From the NCBI RefSeq assembly GCF_000685035.1, contig NZ_BAYB01000002.1, forward strand, positions 186,001 through 250,000: DNA of 64,000 nt. The letters run 5' to 3'. The notes below the pieces were generated by a model, which ran no database searches, had not been told where the DNA came from, and saw only the letters and a program-made list of their open reading frames with translations. Shown piece by piece: positions 16,278 to 24,843 of this stretch. Origin of the DNA: Paraburkholderia ferrariae NBRC 106233 (GTDB lineage: Bacteria; Pseudomonadota; Gammaproteobacteria; Burkholderiales; Burkholderiaceae). Position 1 is the stretch's first letter. The number at the start of each line of letters is the position of its first letter. The position numbers were made by a program, and so were the translations under genes.

Positions 16278-17057
16278 TCAGGCCGCGGGCGGCGCGGGGA
16301 GCCGCCCGGCATGGCGCCGATAAAGCCAGGCCTGACCCGCGGCGGTGATCAGCGCGAACAGGAGATTCCCCACGCTCTGGCCCACGGCGAGCAGCAGGAG
16401 TCGGCCGGGCGAAGCGAGCGAGGCGGGCGTGATGCCGGCCACGCCGATGACGATCAGCACGACGATGCCGACCGCGATGAGCGGCAATACCGCGACGAAC
16501 GGCACACCGATCAGGGCCCAGAAGTGCCCCCGGCTATCGTGCCAGGCGGCGCGCAGATCGATGCGGTTGCCGAGGGAGAGCGAGGGAAAGAGCAGGCTGA
16601 CGCGCACGGCGACATAGATCCACACGACGGCCACGATGAGCCCGAGGAACGCCTCGCCGCCCGCGTAATGCGGCCGCAGCACGGCGTAGAGCACGAGCCC
16701 GGTGACGACCAGCGCCAGCGTGAGCGCGGCGCCCACGCCGAACATGCGCAACAGCGGTTTGGCGCCGAACGGGAAGAGCGGCGCCGCGCCTTCGCGCAGC
16801 AGCACGAAGCGATGCACCTTGATGATGAACGCGAGATAGACGATGGAGTTCAGCAGCGAAGCGACATCGGCTGCGAACACGAGGCCGCCCGAGGGCACCT
16901 CGCCCGTGCCCGGCACGGGCCGCCCGGCGAAGGCCACCCATGCGAGCGCCGTATAGGCCGCGAAGGCGCCGAGCATGAGCGCGGGCATCTGCGTGGCCGC
17001 TTCGCGCGAGCTCGCCCAGGTGCGCTTGACGCATTCCATGAAGGTCATCTGTTGCAT
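16278..17057 (-). CDS. multi-pass membrane protein of unknown function
   Basis: I take the ATG at 17057 (MQQMTFMECVKRTW), giving 259 residues; the open frame upstream to 17231 is probably chance. The sequence has about six hydrophobic stretches, e.g. ALMLGAFAAYTALAWVAF, LTLALVVTGLVLYAVL and AFLGLIVAVVWIYVAVRVSLLF. Pairs of helices join through a conserved-looking LGNRIDLRAAWHDSRGHFW loop. The pattern recalls uncharacterised integral-membrane proteins of the DUF975/YckC-like sort, but I do not recognise the family. It follows the DUF2474 gene by 92 bp on the same strand and may be read through from the oxidase operon. Confidence 0.6.
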   Translation of the reverse strand: MQQMTFMECVKRTWASSREAATQMPALMLGAFAAYTALAWVAFAGRPVPGTGEVPSGGLVFAADVASLLNSIVYLAFIIKVHRFVLLREGAAPLFPFGAKPLLRMFGVGAALTLALVVTGLVLYAVLRPHYAGGEAFLGLIVAVVWIYVAVRVSLLFPSLSLGNRIDLRAAWHDSRGHFWALIGVPFVAVLPLIAVGIVVLIVIGVAGITPASLASPGRLLLLAVGQSVGNLLFALITAAGQAWLYRRHAGRLPAPPAA

Positions 17058-17149
17058 GGTTCTTATCGTGTGAGTGACAGATGGCCGGTAGTCTAGCGCG
17101 GAGTCGGGCCGCTGCGCGCGCGGTGTGTGTGTGCCGCCCCGGACGGGGC

Positions 17150-17311
17150 CTACTTCACGGCAAAGAGCGTGAGGTTCATCAACACCTTGAACGCCAACCC
17201 GAGCGAGACCGCCGCGCCCACGCCCGCGCACCAGAGCAGCACGAACCAGAGCCAGCCCGGCAGTGCGCGGCGCGGCGTGGCGCGCTTAATGATAGTGATG
17301 GGTGTCGCCAT
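17150..17311 (-). CDS. DUF2474-family small subunit of the bd-type (CIO) oxidase
   Basis: A 53-residue protein: basic start MATPITIIKRATPRR, then one membrane helix containing GWLWFVLLWCAGVGAAV. This matches the DUF2474 peptides found after cioB/cydB in cyanide-insensitive oxidase operons. It plays the part CydX plays in E. coli but differs in sequence. Its ATG at 17311 lies inside the end of cydB (26 bp overlap, different frame), which suggests translational coupling. A compact stem, GCCCC-GTCC-GGGGC on the transcript, follows immediately after the stop and could end transcription, although it lacks a U run. Confidence 0.85.
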   Translation of the reverse strand: MATPITIIKRATPRRALPGWLWFVLLWCAGVGAAVSLGLAFKVLMNLTLFAVK

Positions 17312-18290
17312 GGCGCACCTTGCCGCGGAAAACCCAGTAACCCATCGTCGTGTACGCCAGAATGACGGGCAGGATCACCGCCGTGCCGACCAGCGTGAAC
17401 ATCTGGCTCGAACGCGGCGCGGCCGCTTCCCAGAGCGTGAGGCTTTGCGGAATCGCATACGGCCACAGGCTCACGAGCAGCCCCAGATAGCCGAGCGCCA
17501 CGAGGCCGATCGCCGCGATGAACGGCGTGTTGTGATGGCGCGCCCGCACGGCGCGATGCATCCAGTACGCGCAGGCCAGCACCAGCAGCGGCACGGGCGC
17601 GAGCCGCCAGAAGAGCCGCGCGTCGAACCAGCGCGAGGCGATGTTGGCGTCCTGCAGCGGCGTCCACACGCTCACGAGCGCGATGAAGCCGAGCAGCACC
17701 ATGGTGAGCGGCCACACCAGCCGGTGCAGACGGCGCTGGAGGTCGCCTTCGGTCTTGGCGACGAGCCAGCAACTGCCGAGCAGCGCATAGGTGACCACGA
17801 GCCCGAGCCCCGCGAGCAGGCTGAACGGCGTGAGCCAGCCGAAGGGGGCGCCCGTGAAGCGGCCGTCGGCGACGGGAATGCCTTGCAGGAAAGCCCCGAG
17901 CGCGATGCCCTGGAAAAACGCGGCGCCCGTCGAACCGCCGATGAAGGCGAGATCCCAGAGATGCTTCGTGCGGTTGGCCTTCGCGCGAATCTCGAACGAC
18001 ACGCCGCGAAAGATCAGGCACGCGAGCATGAACACGAGCGGCAGATAGAGCGCGGAAAGCACGGTGGCATACACCACCGGAAACACGGCGAAGAGCGCCG
18101 CGCCGCCGAGCACGAGCCAGGTCTCGTTGCCGTCCCAGACGGGCGCGACCGTGTCCATCATGAGGTCGCGCTCGTGCTCTTCGGGGAAGAACGGAAACAC
18201 GATGCCGATGCCCAGATCGAAGCCGTCCAGCACGACATACATGAACACGCCGAGCGCGATGATCGCAGCCCAGATGACGGTGACATCCAT
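17286..18290 (-). CDS. cydB: cytochrome bd (CIO-type) quinol oxidase subunit II
   Basis: 334 residues with about nine membrane helices, the usual CydB/CioB size. Recognisable motifs are VFMYVVLDGFDLGIGIVFPFF near the start and PVWDGNETWLVLGGAALFAVFP, which form the conserved core of subunit II. It pairs with the upstream cydA (48 bp gap) and the overlapping DUF2474 gene. Together they make the terminal oxidase that reduces O2 to water with quinol at the inner membrane. It is important at low oxygen or in the presence of respiratory inhibitors. Confidence 0.95.
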   Translation of the reverse strand: MDVTVIWAAIIALGVFMYVVLDGFDLGIGIVFPFFPEEHERDLMMDTVAPVWDGNETWLVLGGAALFAVFPVVYATVLSALYLPLVFMLACLIFRGVSFEIRAKANRTKHLWDLAFIGGSTGAAFFQGIALGAFLQGIPVADGRFTGAPFGWLTPFSLLAGLGLVVTYALLGSCWLVAKTEGDLQRRLHRLVWPLTMVLLGFIALVSVWTPLQDANIASRWFDARLFWRLAPVPLLVLACAYWMHRAVRARHHNTPFIAAIGLVALGYLGLLVSLWPYAIPQSLTLWEAAAPRSSQMFTLVGTAVILPVILAYTTMGYWVFRGKVRHGDTHHYH

Positions 18291-18338
18291 TTTGCTTGCC
18301 TCTTTACGCTTGCTTGAGGAGGGATCGAAGTTCCGGGG

Positions 18339-19754
18339 TCAGGCGTCGATCAGCTGATCGGCGGCGGACAGGGGGCGGCGCGCGCTCTGGTGTCCGGGCA
18401 GTGCGGGGGCCGCGGCGCGGCCGCCCGGCTCGCCCGGCAGCGCGGGGCCGTGGCGCATGAGCTTGAGCATGTAGTAGATGCCGGTGCCGAACACGAGGAA
18501 GTACACGCAGACGAACGCCATCAGCGAAATGCTGACCTGCTGCGCCGTGAGCGGCGACACGGCCTGCGCGGTGCGCATCACGCCATAGACCACCCACGGC
18601 TGGCGGCCGGCTTCGGTGGTGATCCAGCCCGCGAGCAGCGTGACGAAGCCCGTCGGCCCCATGGCGAAGGTGAAGCGCTGGAATGCGCGCGATTCGTAGA
18701 GCGTGCCGCGCCGGCGCAGGAACCCGCCCAGCGCGCCCAGCACGATCATCAGGAGTCCCAGGCCAACCATCACGCGGAAGGTCCAGAACACGAGCGTCGA
18801 GTTCGGGCGCTCGTCGGGCGGGAACGACTTGAGGCCCCTGATCTTGCCGTCCCAGCTATGCGTGAGGATGAGGCTGCCCAGGTGCGGAACCGAAACGGCA
18901 TAGCGCGTGGTTTCGGCCTGCATGTCCGGAATACCGAAGAGATTGAGCGCGGTGCCGCCCTGCTCGGTGTCCCAGAGTCCTTCGATCGCGGCGATCTTGG
19001 CGGGCTGATACTCGCGCGTGTTCAGGCCGTGCGCGTCGCCCACGAAGGCCTGCACGGGCGCCAGCACGAGAAGGAGGGCGAGCGCCATCGAGAACATCGT
19101 CTTGACGGCCGGATCGCGCCGCCCCTTGAGCAGATGCCAGGCGCCGGTCGCCGCCACCACGAGCGCGGCGACGATGAACGCGGCAATGGCCATGTGCGCG
19201 AGACGGTAGGGGAACGACGGGTTGAAGACGATCTTGAACCAGTCGGTGGGGACGACATGGCCGTTCACGATCTCGAAGCCCTGGGGCGTCTGCATCCAGC
19301 TGTTGGAGGCGAGAATCCAGAATGTGGAGATGAGCGTGCCGATGGCGACCATGAGCGTCGCGCCGAAGTGCGCGCGCGGGCTCACGCGGTTCCAGCCGAA
19401 CAGCATGATGCCGAGGAAGCCGGCTTCGAGGAAGAACGCGGTCATCACCTCGTACATGAGGAGCGGGCCGGTTACCGGGCCGGCGAAGGCGGAGAAGCCG
19501 GACCAGTTGGTGCCGAACTCGTAGCTCATGACGACGCCGGAGACGACGCCCATGCCGAACGCGACGGCGAAGATCTTCGACCAGAAGAGGCAGAGATCCT
19601 TGTAGCAGGTCTTGCCGGTCTTGAGCCAGCAGGCTTCCAGCACGGCGATGAAACTTGCCAGCCCGATGCTGAGCGCGGGAAAGACGATATGGAAGGAGAC
19701 GGTAAAAGCGAATTGCAGCCTGGCCAGATCGAAGGCCGAGAGTGACGTGTCCAT
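18339..19754 (-). CDS. cydA: cytochrome bd (CIO-type) quinol oxidase subunit I
   Basis: 471 residues. Haem-ligand regions are present: FTVSFHIVFPALS (His22), RLAHMAIAAF (second His) and the Met-containing segment around MRTAQAVSPL after GWITTEAGRQPWVVYG. The motif STFWILASNSWMQTPQG is diagnostic of CydA. The quinol-binding (Q) loop is short compared with E. coli CydA, as in the cyanide-insensitive CioA branch. The promoter region upstream has an Anr/FNR-like site about 180 bp from the ATG. First gene of the oxidase operon. Confidence 0.95.
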   Translation of the reverse strand: MDTSLSAFDLARLQFAFTVSFHIVFPALSIGLASFIAVLEACWLKTGKTCYKDLCLFWSKIFAVAFGMGVVSGVVMSYEFGTNWSGFSAFAGPVTGPLLMYEVMTAFFLEAGFLGIMLFGWNRVSPRAHFGATLMVAIGTLISTFWILASNSWMQTPQGFEIVNGHVVPTDWFKIVFNPSFPYRLAHMAIAAFIVAALVVAATGAWHLLKGRRDPAVKTMFSMALALLLVLAPVQAFVGDAHGLNTREYQPAKIAAIEGLWDTEQGGTALNLFGIPDMQAETTRYAVSVPHLGSLILTHSWDGKIRGLKSFPPDERPNSTLVFWTFRVMVGLGLLMIVLGALGGFLRRRGTLYESRAFQRFTFAMGPTGFVTLLAGWITTEAGRQPWVVYGVMRTAQAVSPLTAQQVSISLMAFVCVYFLVFGTGIYYMLKLMRHGPALPGEPGGRAAAPALPGHQSARRPLSAADQLIDA

Positions 19755-19934
19755 GTACGTGCCTGATGCTTGCGTGCCGTAGGGTTCCGCGCGACGGGCG
19801 ATGCCGGAAGGCGGCCTGCGTGTCGTGCAGATGGGCGTAAGCGTAGGCCAATGGCGGCGCGTTTGCTGCGCTGCGGCGTGCGCTCGCTTGTCGCAGGCCG
19901 ACCTCGCCGCGACGCACGGTTATGCGCTAACGCA

Positions 19935-19948
19935 TTGACTCAAATCAA
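19935..19948. promoter_or_regulatory. candidate Anr/FNR box for the bd oxidase operon
   Basis: TTGAC-TCAA-ATCAA differs by one base from the consensus TTGAT-N4-ATCAA. It lies in an AT-rich island about 180 bp upstream of cydA. An oxygen-responsive Anr/FNR activator controlling a bd oxidase is a well-known arrangement. This fits, but the promoter itself is not mapped. Confidence 0.55.
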
Positions 19949-20070
19949 CTAATGCGCAAGGGGGGCGAGGAAAGCGTGCGGGGAGTGCGGCGCCGATGTG
20001 CGTCAATACACCGCGCAGCCGCGCGGGTGCGTCAATCTGACCAGGTGCGGATTCGGCAGGGATGAGGCGG

Positions 20071-20103
20071 GATCGTCCCGGTGCCGCCGGGGCCGGGACG
20101 ATC
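20071..20103 (-). terminator. stem-loop after the tautomerase gene
   Basis: GATCGTCCCGG (20071-20081) and CCGGGACGATC (20093-20103) form a perfect 11-bp stem with an 11-base loop, 59 bp past the tautomerase stop on the minus strand. There is no T run after it. It could still act as a terminator or as a transcript-stabilising hairpin isolating cydA from the upstream operon. Confidence 0.5.
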
Positions 20104-20162
20104 GCGTGAGGCAATACTAAGGAATCTTAAGGATAGGCGAGCGGCAGAAGGGACGCTGCCGC

Positions 20163-20351
20163 TCAGCGCGGATCGCTCCACAGCTTGCCTGCCGTGGCCC
20201 AGTTCTCGGGTTTCACGTCCACGAACAGGATGTCGACGCTTTGCGGCTCGCAGCCGAGCACCTTGCAGGTGGTTTCCGTGAGCGCGGCGGCGAGTTCGCG
20301 CTTCTTCTCGACGGTGCGGCCTTCGAACAGTTCGATATGGAAAGTCGGCAT
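20163..20351 (-). CDS. 4-oxalocrotonate tautomerase-family protein
   Basis: A 62-residue protein, the standard size of 4-OT subunits. After removal of Met it would start with the catalytic Pro (MPTFHIELFEGRTVEKKRELAAALTE). The family uses Pro1 as a general base to move protons in enol/keto compounds, as homohexamers. It is the last gene of a three-gene operon with a class II aldolase-like protein (32 bp upstream) and a urea-transporter-like protein. Substrate unknown; nearby genes do not look like the classic meta-cleavage pathway. Confidence 0.88.
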   Translation of the reverse strand: MPTFHIELFEGRTVEKKRELAAALTETTCKVLGCEPQSVDILFVDVKPENWATAGKLWSDPR

Positions 20352-20383
20352 GGTTGTCTTCCGTGATGAGTGGGGTGAAGGAG

Positions 20384-21160
20384 TCAATCGCGATACGACG
20401 GGTCGAGGCGGTCGAGCTTGCGCAGCAGCGCGGGCCATTCGAGCTCGCCTTCGACCGCGCCGCCGTCGCGCAGTTGTTCGGCGGTGCGGGCGGCGACCTC
20501 GGCCGGCGGTACGACGAGCGGCACACCGCCCGCCTGGGCCTGCAACTGGATTTCGCAGGCCTTGATGAGCGTGGCCATCAGCACGTAGGCCTCGGCGATG
20601 GTGCGGCCCGTGGTGAGCGTGCCGTGGTTGCGCAGCAGCATGGCCGGACGGTCGCCGAGGTTCGCGGTCAGCCGGCCGCCCTCGGCGGGCGTGAAGGCGA
20701 GACCTTCGTAGTCGTGCCAGGCGAGCTGGCCGTAGAAGCGCAGCGCATGCTGCGAGGCGGGCAGCAGACTGTCGCGCTGGATCGACACGGCAATGCCCGC
20801 CGTGTTGTGCAGATGCATGACGCAGACGGCATCGGGCCGCGCGAGGTGCACCGCCGCGTGCAGCGCGAAGCCCGTGGCGTTTACGGGATGGTCGCTCGGG
20901 CCGACGATGCGGCCTTCCGTGTCGATTTTCACGAGGTTCGAGGCGCACACCTCGTCGAAGGCGAGGCCGAACGGGTTGATCAGGAAGCGCCCGGGCTCGC
21001 CGGGAATCGCGGCGGAGACATGGGTGTAGATGAGGTCGTCCCAGCCGTTGAGCGCGATGAGCCGGTAGGCGGCGGCCAGATCGACGCGCAACCGCTGTTC
21101 GGCGGCGGAGCGCGGGCCGGTTTCGGCGGCCGTGCGGGTGGGGCGGTGGGCGAATGACAT
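20384..21160 (-). CDS. class II aldolase/adducin-family protein
   Basis: 258 residues from the ATG at 21160. It belongs to the aldolase II/adducin head group that typically has THVSAAIPGEPGRFLINPFGLAFDEV near residue 50, as here. Metal-ligand histidines are visible in VMHLHNTAG and LRNHGTLT. Enzymatic relatives include fuculose-phosphate and ribulose-phosphate aldolases. This branch is usually annotated only by family and includes putative aldolases of unknown substrate. It is 20 bp after the urea-transporter-like gene and 32 bp before the tautomerase gene, so cotranscription is likely. Confidence 0.85.
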   Translation of the reverse strand: MSFAHRPTRTAAETGPRSAAEQRLRVDLAAAYRLIALNGWDDLIYTHVSAAIPGEPGRFLINPFGLAFDEVCASNLVKIDTEGRIVGPSDHPVNATGFALHAAVHLARPDAVCVMHLHNTAGIAVSIQRDSLLPASQHALRFYGQLAWHDYEGLAFTPAEGGRLTANLGDRPAMLLRNHGTLTTGRTIAEAYVLMATLIKACEIQLQAQAGGVPLVVPPAEVAARTAEQLRDGGAVEGELEWPALLRKLDRLDPSYRD

Positions 21161-21180
21161 GGCGGCTCCTTCCCGGGTGG

Positions 21181-22197
21181 TCAGCGGAGGGCGGAGGGGG
21201 CGGTGCGCGTGCTGCCGGCGCGCGCGGGCGTCTCCGTCTCTTGCGGTTCGTGTGTGGCGGCGCGCGCCGGAGCCGCGTCGCGGCGCCCGCCGCGAAGCCC
21301 GCGCGCGGTAGCGTGGGCGCACCAGCTTGCGAGCACGAAGGGCGCGGTCAGGGCGGGCAGCCCGTAGTGGACGGCGGCGAGATGCAGCGCTGCGGCCAGC
21401 ATCGTCGCACAGATTGCGGCGCGCGTGCCGAGCGTGAGCGTGGCGAGCGCGGCCAGCGCGCCGTTGAAGCCGGTCAGGCCGGCGTCGAAGGCAGAAAGCG
21501 GCGTGCCGCAGGCCAGTTCGAGGCCGCTTGCGAGCGCCGCGCCCAGCAGCGCGAAGCCGGCGGCCCGCCGCGATGAGAGCGCGAGCCCCGCCACCACGAG
21601 CAGCCCGGCCGGCGCGCCGGAGGCGAATTCGCTTTGCGCCACGCCGCTCAGGACGCCGGCGAGCGTGCGCAAGCCGAAGCTGGCGGCGTGGGGCGCCGCG
21701 GCCCAGCCCGGATCGATCAGCGCGGTCAGCGCATGGCCCGGCGCGGGCGGGGCCGCCGGGGCGCCTGCGCTTAGCGCGAGCCACACCCAGGTGGCGATGA
21801 GGCACGGCGTGGAGTAGACGGACAGGCCCGCGCGCGCGAGGCGCGGGGCGAGCGCCGCGCCGATCCAGGCACTGGCCGTGGCGGCCAGCAGCGCGACGGC
21901 CGTGGCGGTGGGCGTATCGCCGATCAAGGTGAAGGCCGCGAGTGCCGCGAGCGCGCCGTTGAAGCCGGCGAGGCCGTCGCGGATCGCTTCGTCCGCGTGG
22001 CCGCCCAGCACGGCGCAGACGTTGGCGGCCGTCGCCCCCAGCAGCGCGGCGCAGGCGAGACGCAGGTCGCATACCGCGAGCGCGGCGACAAGGCAGGCGC
22101 CGGTGCCGGCGTGACGTTGCAGGACGATCTGGCCGACGCTGCGCAGTACGGTGCGCAGCGCGGCGCCATCGCCGCGGGCTTGCGCGTGGACGGACAT
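21181..22197 (-). CDS. urea transporter (UT/Yut)-family membrane protein
   Basis: 338 residues, almost entirely hydrophobic, built as an internal duplication. The repeat signature is GLAGFNGALAALA in the first half and GLTGFNGALAALA in the second. Other UT motifs are STPCLIATWVW and LTAPFVLASWCAH. This two-fold repeat lining a selective urea pore is the hallmark of the UT family. It heads an operon with an aldolase-like and a tautomerase gene. No urease or allophanate gene is in the window, which makes the context odd. It might carry urea or another small amide. Confidence 0.88.
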   Translation of the reverse strand: MSVHAQARGDGAALRTVLRSVGQIVLQRHAGTGACLVAALAVCDLRLACAALLGATAANVCAVLGGHADEAIRDGLAGFNGALAALAAFTLIGDTPTATAVALLAATASAWIGAALAPRLARAGLSVYSTPCLIATWVWLALSAGAPAAPPAPGHALTALIDPGWAAAPHAASFGLRTLAGVLSGVAQSEFASGAPAGLLVVAGLALSSRRAAGFALLGAALASGLELACGTPLSAFDAGLTGFNGALAALATLTLGTRAAICATMLAAALHLAAVHYGLPALTAPFVLASWCAHATARGLRGGRRDAAPARAATHEPQETETPARAGSTRTAPSALR

Positions 22198-22407
22198 GCG
22201 AATGAGGACAGGACGGACGAAGGGATGCCATGGCGCCGTTCGCCGCGGGACGAACGCGCTGCGGGCAAAGCGCGCACACGGGCCGCGTTTTTACCGCACT
22301 TTTACCGATTCAGGAGCATAGGCGATGCGGGCGGCCTTGCGCGTGCGCGGGCGTGATAGTCGCTATTTGCGCTCCGGGTCCGGCGGTCCGCATGCTGCGG
22401 GCAGGGT

Positions 22408-23646
22408 TCAGGCCGAAGGCGCGGCCGGTGCGGGGGGCTGCGCCGGCTGCGGGGTTTCCGAATGGCCGAACAGCAGGTGCGAAATCAGATCGTTGTCGAT
22501 GGTCTCGTTGTTGAGCGTGCGTGCGAGCAGTTCGCCCGCCAGCAGTTGCGGCGAGAACACCATGTCCGGCTGCAGCAGCCGCAGCCGCTGCAGATTGCGG
22601 CTGTCGTTCACCAGCGCGACGGTGCGCACCTTCGGCGCGAGTTCCTTGATGGCGAGGATCACGAAGGCGTTTTCGGCGTCGTCCATGCGCAGCGCCAGTA
22701 CGGCAAGCGCCGTTTCCGCGCTCGCCTTGTGCAGCGTCGCGGTGTCGCTGGCGTCGCCCTCGACAATGTCGGCATTCTCGGGATAGCTGTGCGGCGCATT
22801 CTGCGTCACGATCACCGTGACGGCGTAGCCGCGCTTCCTGAGCCCCGCGTAGACGCTGTGCGCGAGCGGCGAGACGCCGACGATCAGGTAGTGGTTCTTG
22901 CGGGTCACGTTGGAAATCCCTCCCTTCACGATATGTTTCAGCTTGCCGCCGATCACGGGGCCGGCCACGGCGCTGATCGACGTCGCGAACACGGTGATGC
23001 CGAGCACGATCACGGAAGCCGCGAACAGCCGCGCGGTGTCCGAGTGCGGAACGATGTCGCCGTAGCCCACGGTCGACATCGACACGATCGAGAAATAGAA
23101 CGCCGTGACGAAGTTCTGGATGGGCGGGTCGAAGTCTTTGCCCAGATAGAGCGAGCCGAACACCGCGTAGATCATCAACGAGCCGATGCTCAGGATGGCG
23201 AACAATGAGCTCGCGGCGAGGCTCGTGCGGTCGAAGCGGCGCCAGTAGACGAGGAGCGCGACCGCCAGCAGCAGCGTGAAGGCGAAGAGCGGCACGCTGC
23301 GATAGTCGCCCCGCAGGCTGAGGAACGCCGCGGCGGCGAGCAGCAGCAGCGAGAGCACCCAGGCCACGCGGGCGCGCAGCGCAATGCCGATCGCCATGAT
23401 CGCGAGGCCCACGGCGATCACCACCTGCGGCAGCGCGAGCAGGCCGAACGCGTCGAGCAGCGTGATCCAGTCCTGGAACCAGCCTCCGCGCACGTGCTGC
23501 AGGGCCTTTTCGACGACGGGGTGCACCAGCATGAGCCCGTCGATCACGAGCAGCATGGCCAGATAGCCGTGCGGCACGATATGCGTGGCGAAGCCGCGCA
23601 GGCGGCGGGCAAGCGTCTTCATCGCCGTGCGCGCTGTCGTGCGCAT
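22408..23646 (-). CDS. kch: voltage-gated-type K+ channel with RCK domain (Kch-like)
   Basis: 412 residues from the ATG at 23646, close to E. coli Kch (417). Several membrane segments precede the pore, whose selectivity filter reads STVGYGDIV. The cytoplasmic RCK/TrkA-N domain follows: NHYLIVGVSPLAHSVYAGLRKRGY, then DIVEGDASDTATLHKASAE, and SPQLLAGELLARTLNNETIDNDLISHLLF, all typical of Kch. It mediates K+ flux across the inner membrane. An alternative start is 23622 (MKTLARRLRGF). Monocistronic by appearance. Confidence 0.88.
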   Translation of the reverse strand: MRTTARTAMKTLARRLRGFATHIVPHGYLAMLLVIDGLMLVHPVVEKALQHVRGGWFQDWITLLDAFGLLALPQVVIAVGLAIMAIGIALRARVAWVLSLLLLAAAAFLSLRGDYRSVPLFAFTLLLAVALLVYWRRFDRTSLAASSLFAILSIGSLMIYAVFGSLYLGKDFDPPIQNFVTAFYFSIVSMSTVGYGDIVPHSDTARLFAASVIVLGITVFATSISAVAGPVIGGKLKHIVKGGISNVTRKNHYLIVGVSPLAHSVYAGLRKRGYAVTVIVTQNAPHSYPENADIVEGDASDTATLHKASAETALAVLALRMDDAENAFVILAIKELAPKVRTVALVNDSRNLQRLRLLQPDMVFSPQLLAGELLARTLNNETIDNDLISHLLFGHSETPQPAQPPAPAAPSA

Positions 23647-23789
23647 GGTCGTGCGCCATGGCGGGCGAAGCGCGGCGCGAGGCATTGCGGCGCGTGCGGC
23701 AGGGAGTTCGACATCATGAGCGGGCGCGGGTCGGGCGGCGCGCACGGGCGCCGGGTTCAGGCGATATTAGCAGCCCCGTTGGTGCTGCG

Positions 23790-23852
23790 TGGTGCCGCGT
23801 GGCGTCGGCGTGGTGCCGCGTGGCGTCGGCGTGGTGTCTGCTGACGTCGGCG
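23790..23852. repeat. 21-bp tandem repeat, three copies
   Basis: The 21-bp unit tggtgccgcgtggcgtcggc(g) occurs at 23790-23810 and again exactly at 23811-23831. A third, diverged copy (tggtgtctgctgacgtcggc-g) follows at 23832-23852. The array lies between mscS-like and kch and codes for nothing evident. Confidence 0.8.
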
Positions 23853-23878
23853 TGGCGTCGGGTAACGCGCGTACCGCT

Positions 23879-24751
23879 TCAATGCGTTTGCTGCTGGGCC
23901 GCTTGCGGGCTGTGCTGCTCTTGCGGCGTCTGGACGATATGCAGCTCGCGCGTGCGCAGCGGCAGCGAGCACTGCGCGTCGTTGAGCGTCTGGCGCACCT
24001 TGCGCGACAGATCCCAGCGCATGTCCCAGAACACGTCGGTCTTCGCCCACACGCGAATGTTGAGCACCGCCGTGCTGTCGTCGAAGCGGCTCACCATCAC
24101 CTGCGGCGCGGGCTCGCGCAGCACGCGCGGATCGGCGTCGGCCAGCGCGCGCAGCGCGTCGATAGCGCGGTTCACGTCGTCGCGCACCGACACCTCCACT
24201 TCGAGGTCCAGGCGCCGCGTGGGATTGCGGCTGTAGTTGCGGATCGAGTTGCTCCAGAGCGCGCTGTTCGGCACGAACTCGCAGATGCCGTCCGGCTTGG
24301 TGAGGCGCGTGGTGAAGAGGTTGACTTCCTCGACGGTGCCCGCCACGTTGCCGTTGCCGCCGTCGATGTAGTCGCCCACCTTGAAGGGGCGCAGCAGCAA
24401 CAGCATGATGCCGGCCGCGATGTTCTGCAGCGTGCCTTGCAGCGCGAGGCCGATGGCGAGGCCCGCGGCGCCGAGCACGGCCACGATGCTCGCGGTCTGG
24501 ATGCCCAGTTGCGAGAGCGCGCCGATCAGCGCGACGATGCGCACGCTCCACTTGGCGGAGTCGCGCACGATGGGGCGCAGCGTCGCGTCGATGCTGCCTT
24601 GCCCGGCGAACCAGCGGCCGATGCGGCGCGCCACCCACCAGCCGATCCACAGGATCGCGGCGGCGGCCACGAGGCGCATCGCGAAGGCGCTGAGCGCGTC
24701 CCACAGGAAGCTCCAGTTGGACGGGTGAATGTGGTCTAGCAGAGATTGCAT
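23879..24751 (-). CDS. mscS: small-conductance mechanosensitive channel (MscS family)
   Basis: 290 residues, matching E. coli MscS (286). Three hydrophobic helices open the protein. The pore helix TM3 is Gly/Ala rich: VLGAAGLAIGLALQGTLQNIAAGIMLLLLRPFKVGDYI, and it contains the conserved GxxLQ...N signature. The beta domain follows (GTVEEVNLFTTRLTKPDG, VPNSALWSNSIRNYSRN), then a C-terminal alpha-beta part. It opens under membrane tension to release solutes on osmotic downshock. The Gln-rich tail (QEQHSPQAAQQQ) is unusual but short. Confidence 0.92.
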   Translation of the reverse strand: MQSLLDHIHPSNWSFLWDALSAFAMRLVAAAAILWIGWWVARRIGRWFAGQGSIDATLRPIVRDSAKWSVRIVALIGALSQLGIQTASIVAVLGAAGLAIGLALQGTLQNIAAGIMLLLLRPFKVGDYIDGGNGNVAGTVEEVNLFTTRLTKPDGICEFVPNSALWSNSIRNYSRNPTRRLDLEVEVSVRDDVNRAIDALRALADADPRVLREPAPQVMVSRFDDSTAVLNIRVWAKTDVFWDMRWDLSRKVRQTLNDAQCSLPLRTRELHIVQTPQEQHSPQAAQQQTH

Positions 24752-24843
24752 GAGGGAGTCCTTGTCGCCGGCACGAGACGAAAGGATCTATTTTACGGGC
24801 GCGGGGCGGCCCGCAGCGGCTGGGCGGTGCGCGCCGCGCGCGA

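Larger units (their letters stand above)
19755..20162. other. intergenic region upstream of cydA
   Basis: 408 bp between cydA and the tautomerase gene (both minus strand). It contains the Anr/FNR-like box (19935-19948) and a strong stem-loop (20071-20103). No protein-coding content that I can support; the open frames across it are short and lack codon character. Confidence 0.55.
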
